Below, piece by piece: positions 4,981 to 5,111 of a stretch of DNA of 5,111 bases. A program made the position numbers and the translations under genes. Position 1 is the stretch's first letter, and every line of letters begins with the position of its first letter. Under the pieces are notes generated by a model, which was not told where the DNA came from, did not search any database, and was given only the letters and a program-made list of their open reading frames with translations. The stretch comes from an uncultured Lachnospiraceae bacterium (GTDB lineage Bacteria > Bacillota > Clostridia > Lachnospirales > Lachnospiraceae). Location of the stretch: assembly GCA_910588875.1 (NCBI GenBank), contig CAJURT010000088.1, forward strand, positions 1-5,111, in the 5' to 3' direction.

Positions 4981-5070
4981 TATCATGTCATTTAATTTAG
5001 GCCAAGAGAAACTCAGCCTTGGAAAAAGGAGCGGCAAGAAGCTGGAGATGGTCTGATGATTTTGACTTTG

Positions 5071-5104
5071 CAGGGATTTAGAAGTCCTTAAATCCCTGAA
5101 TTTT
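5071..5104 (+). terminator. Terminator-like hairpin
   Basis: CAGGGATTTA (5071-5080) and TAAATCCCTG (5089-5098) are perfect 10-bp inverted copies with an 8-nt loop, GAAGTCCT. AATTTT follows on the plus strand, a short U-tract. This could end rightward transcription, though no rightward gene is visible before it in the repeat region. The stem is only moderately GC-rich, so function is uncertain. Confidence 0.45.
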
Positions 5105-5111
5105 GCGTTGA

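Larger units (their letters stand above)
4557..5111. other. Gene-free, repeat-rich intergenic region
   Basis: No convincing gene is seen on either strand; open frames are short and lack ribosome sites. The region holds a run of separate inverted repeats (4638-4661, 4718-4752, 4816-4980, 5071-5098), several centred on nearly exact symmetry. An exact 15-bp direct repeat, AAATCCCTGAATTTT, lies at 4561-4575 and 5090-5104. The composition suggests accumulated small mobile or palindromic repeats upstream of the TetR operon. Confidence 0.6.

Noticed and set aside
4985..5056. Short frame beginning MSFNLGQEKLSLG after the MITE
   Set aside because: It has only about 23 codons, no ribosome site and no recognisable similarity; chance is the simpler explanation.
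4557..5111. CRISPR array in the repeat-rich region
   Set aside because: The repeats are unrelated inverted repeats, not regularly spaced direct repeats with unique spacers, and no cas gene is present.

Overview
The window looks like chromosomal DNA from a Gram-positive anaerobe of the class Clostridia, probably a Lachnospiraceae-type gut bacterium. This is inferred from the strong AGGAGG ribosome binding sites, the low-redox-potential protein families (Crp/Fnr regulator, 4Fe-4S protein, flavodoxins), a Gram-positive-style lipoprotein, and a cell-wall-binding-repeat remnant. No species can be named from the sequence alone.

Layout: positions 1-300 are AT-rich and hold no intact gene, only a possible broken 3' gene end and a convincing bidirectional terminator (193-223). 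Positions 305-478 encode a relic of an MFS transporter. Its last membrane helix lies antisense to the 3' end of a leftward Crp/Fnr-family regulator gene (429-1142). That regulator is divergent from a rightward 4Fe-4S protein gene (1316-2014). Between them are a strong leftward promoter (TTGACT-17-TACAAT) and a 16-bp palindrome (1155-1170). The palindrome lies just downstream of the regulator's predicted start site and about 41.5 bp upstream of the predicted start site of the 4Fe-4S gene. This layout fits a redox-sensing regulator that represses itself and activates its neighbour.

Positions 2285-2571 are a broken gene for a secreted protein: a signal peptide, a frameshift, then one cell-wall-binding-like repeat. 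It contains a perfect 17-bp inverted repeat with a 9-nt loop. Convergent to it is a leftward three-gene operon (4485 to 2635): a TetR-family regulator, a lipoprotein-anchored flavodoxin and a cytoplasmic flavodoxin. A near-consensus promoter (TTGACA-17-TATCAT) drives it and lies almost wholly inside a 43-bp palindrome, the probable TetR operator.

Positions 4557-5111 hold no gene. They are packed with inverted repeats: a 24-bp palindrome, a bulged hairpin, a 165-bp MITE-like element with near-perfect 36-bp terminal inverted repeats, and a terminator-like hairpin whose 3' half is duplicated beside the TetR promoter.

The theme is redox: two regulator-controlled units of low-potential electron carriers (Fe-S protein and flavodoxins) in a locus with several signs of rearrangement. 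The least ordinary items are the paired cytoplasmic and surface flavodoxins under one repressor, the shared operator of the Crp/4Fe-4S pair, and the palindrome in the broken gene. I see no clear evidence of a wholly new defence or mobile system.
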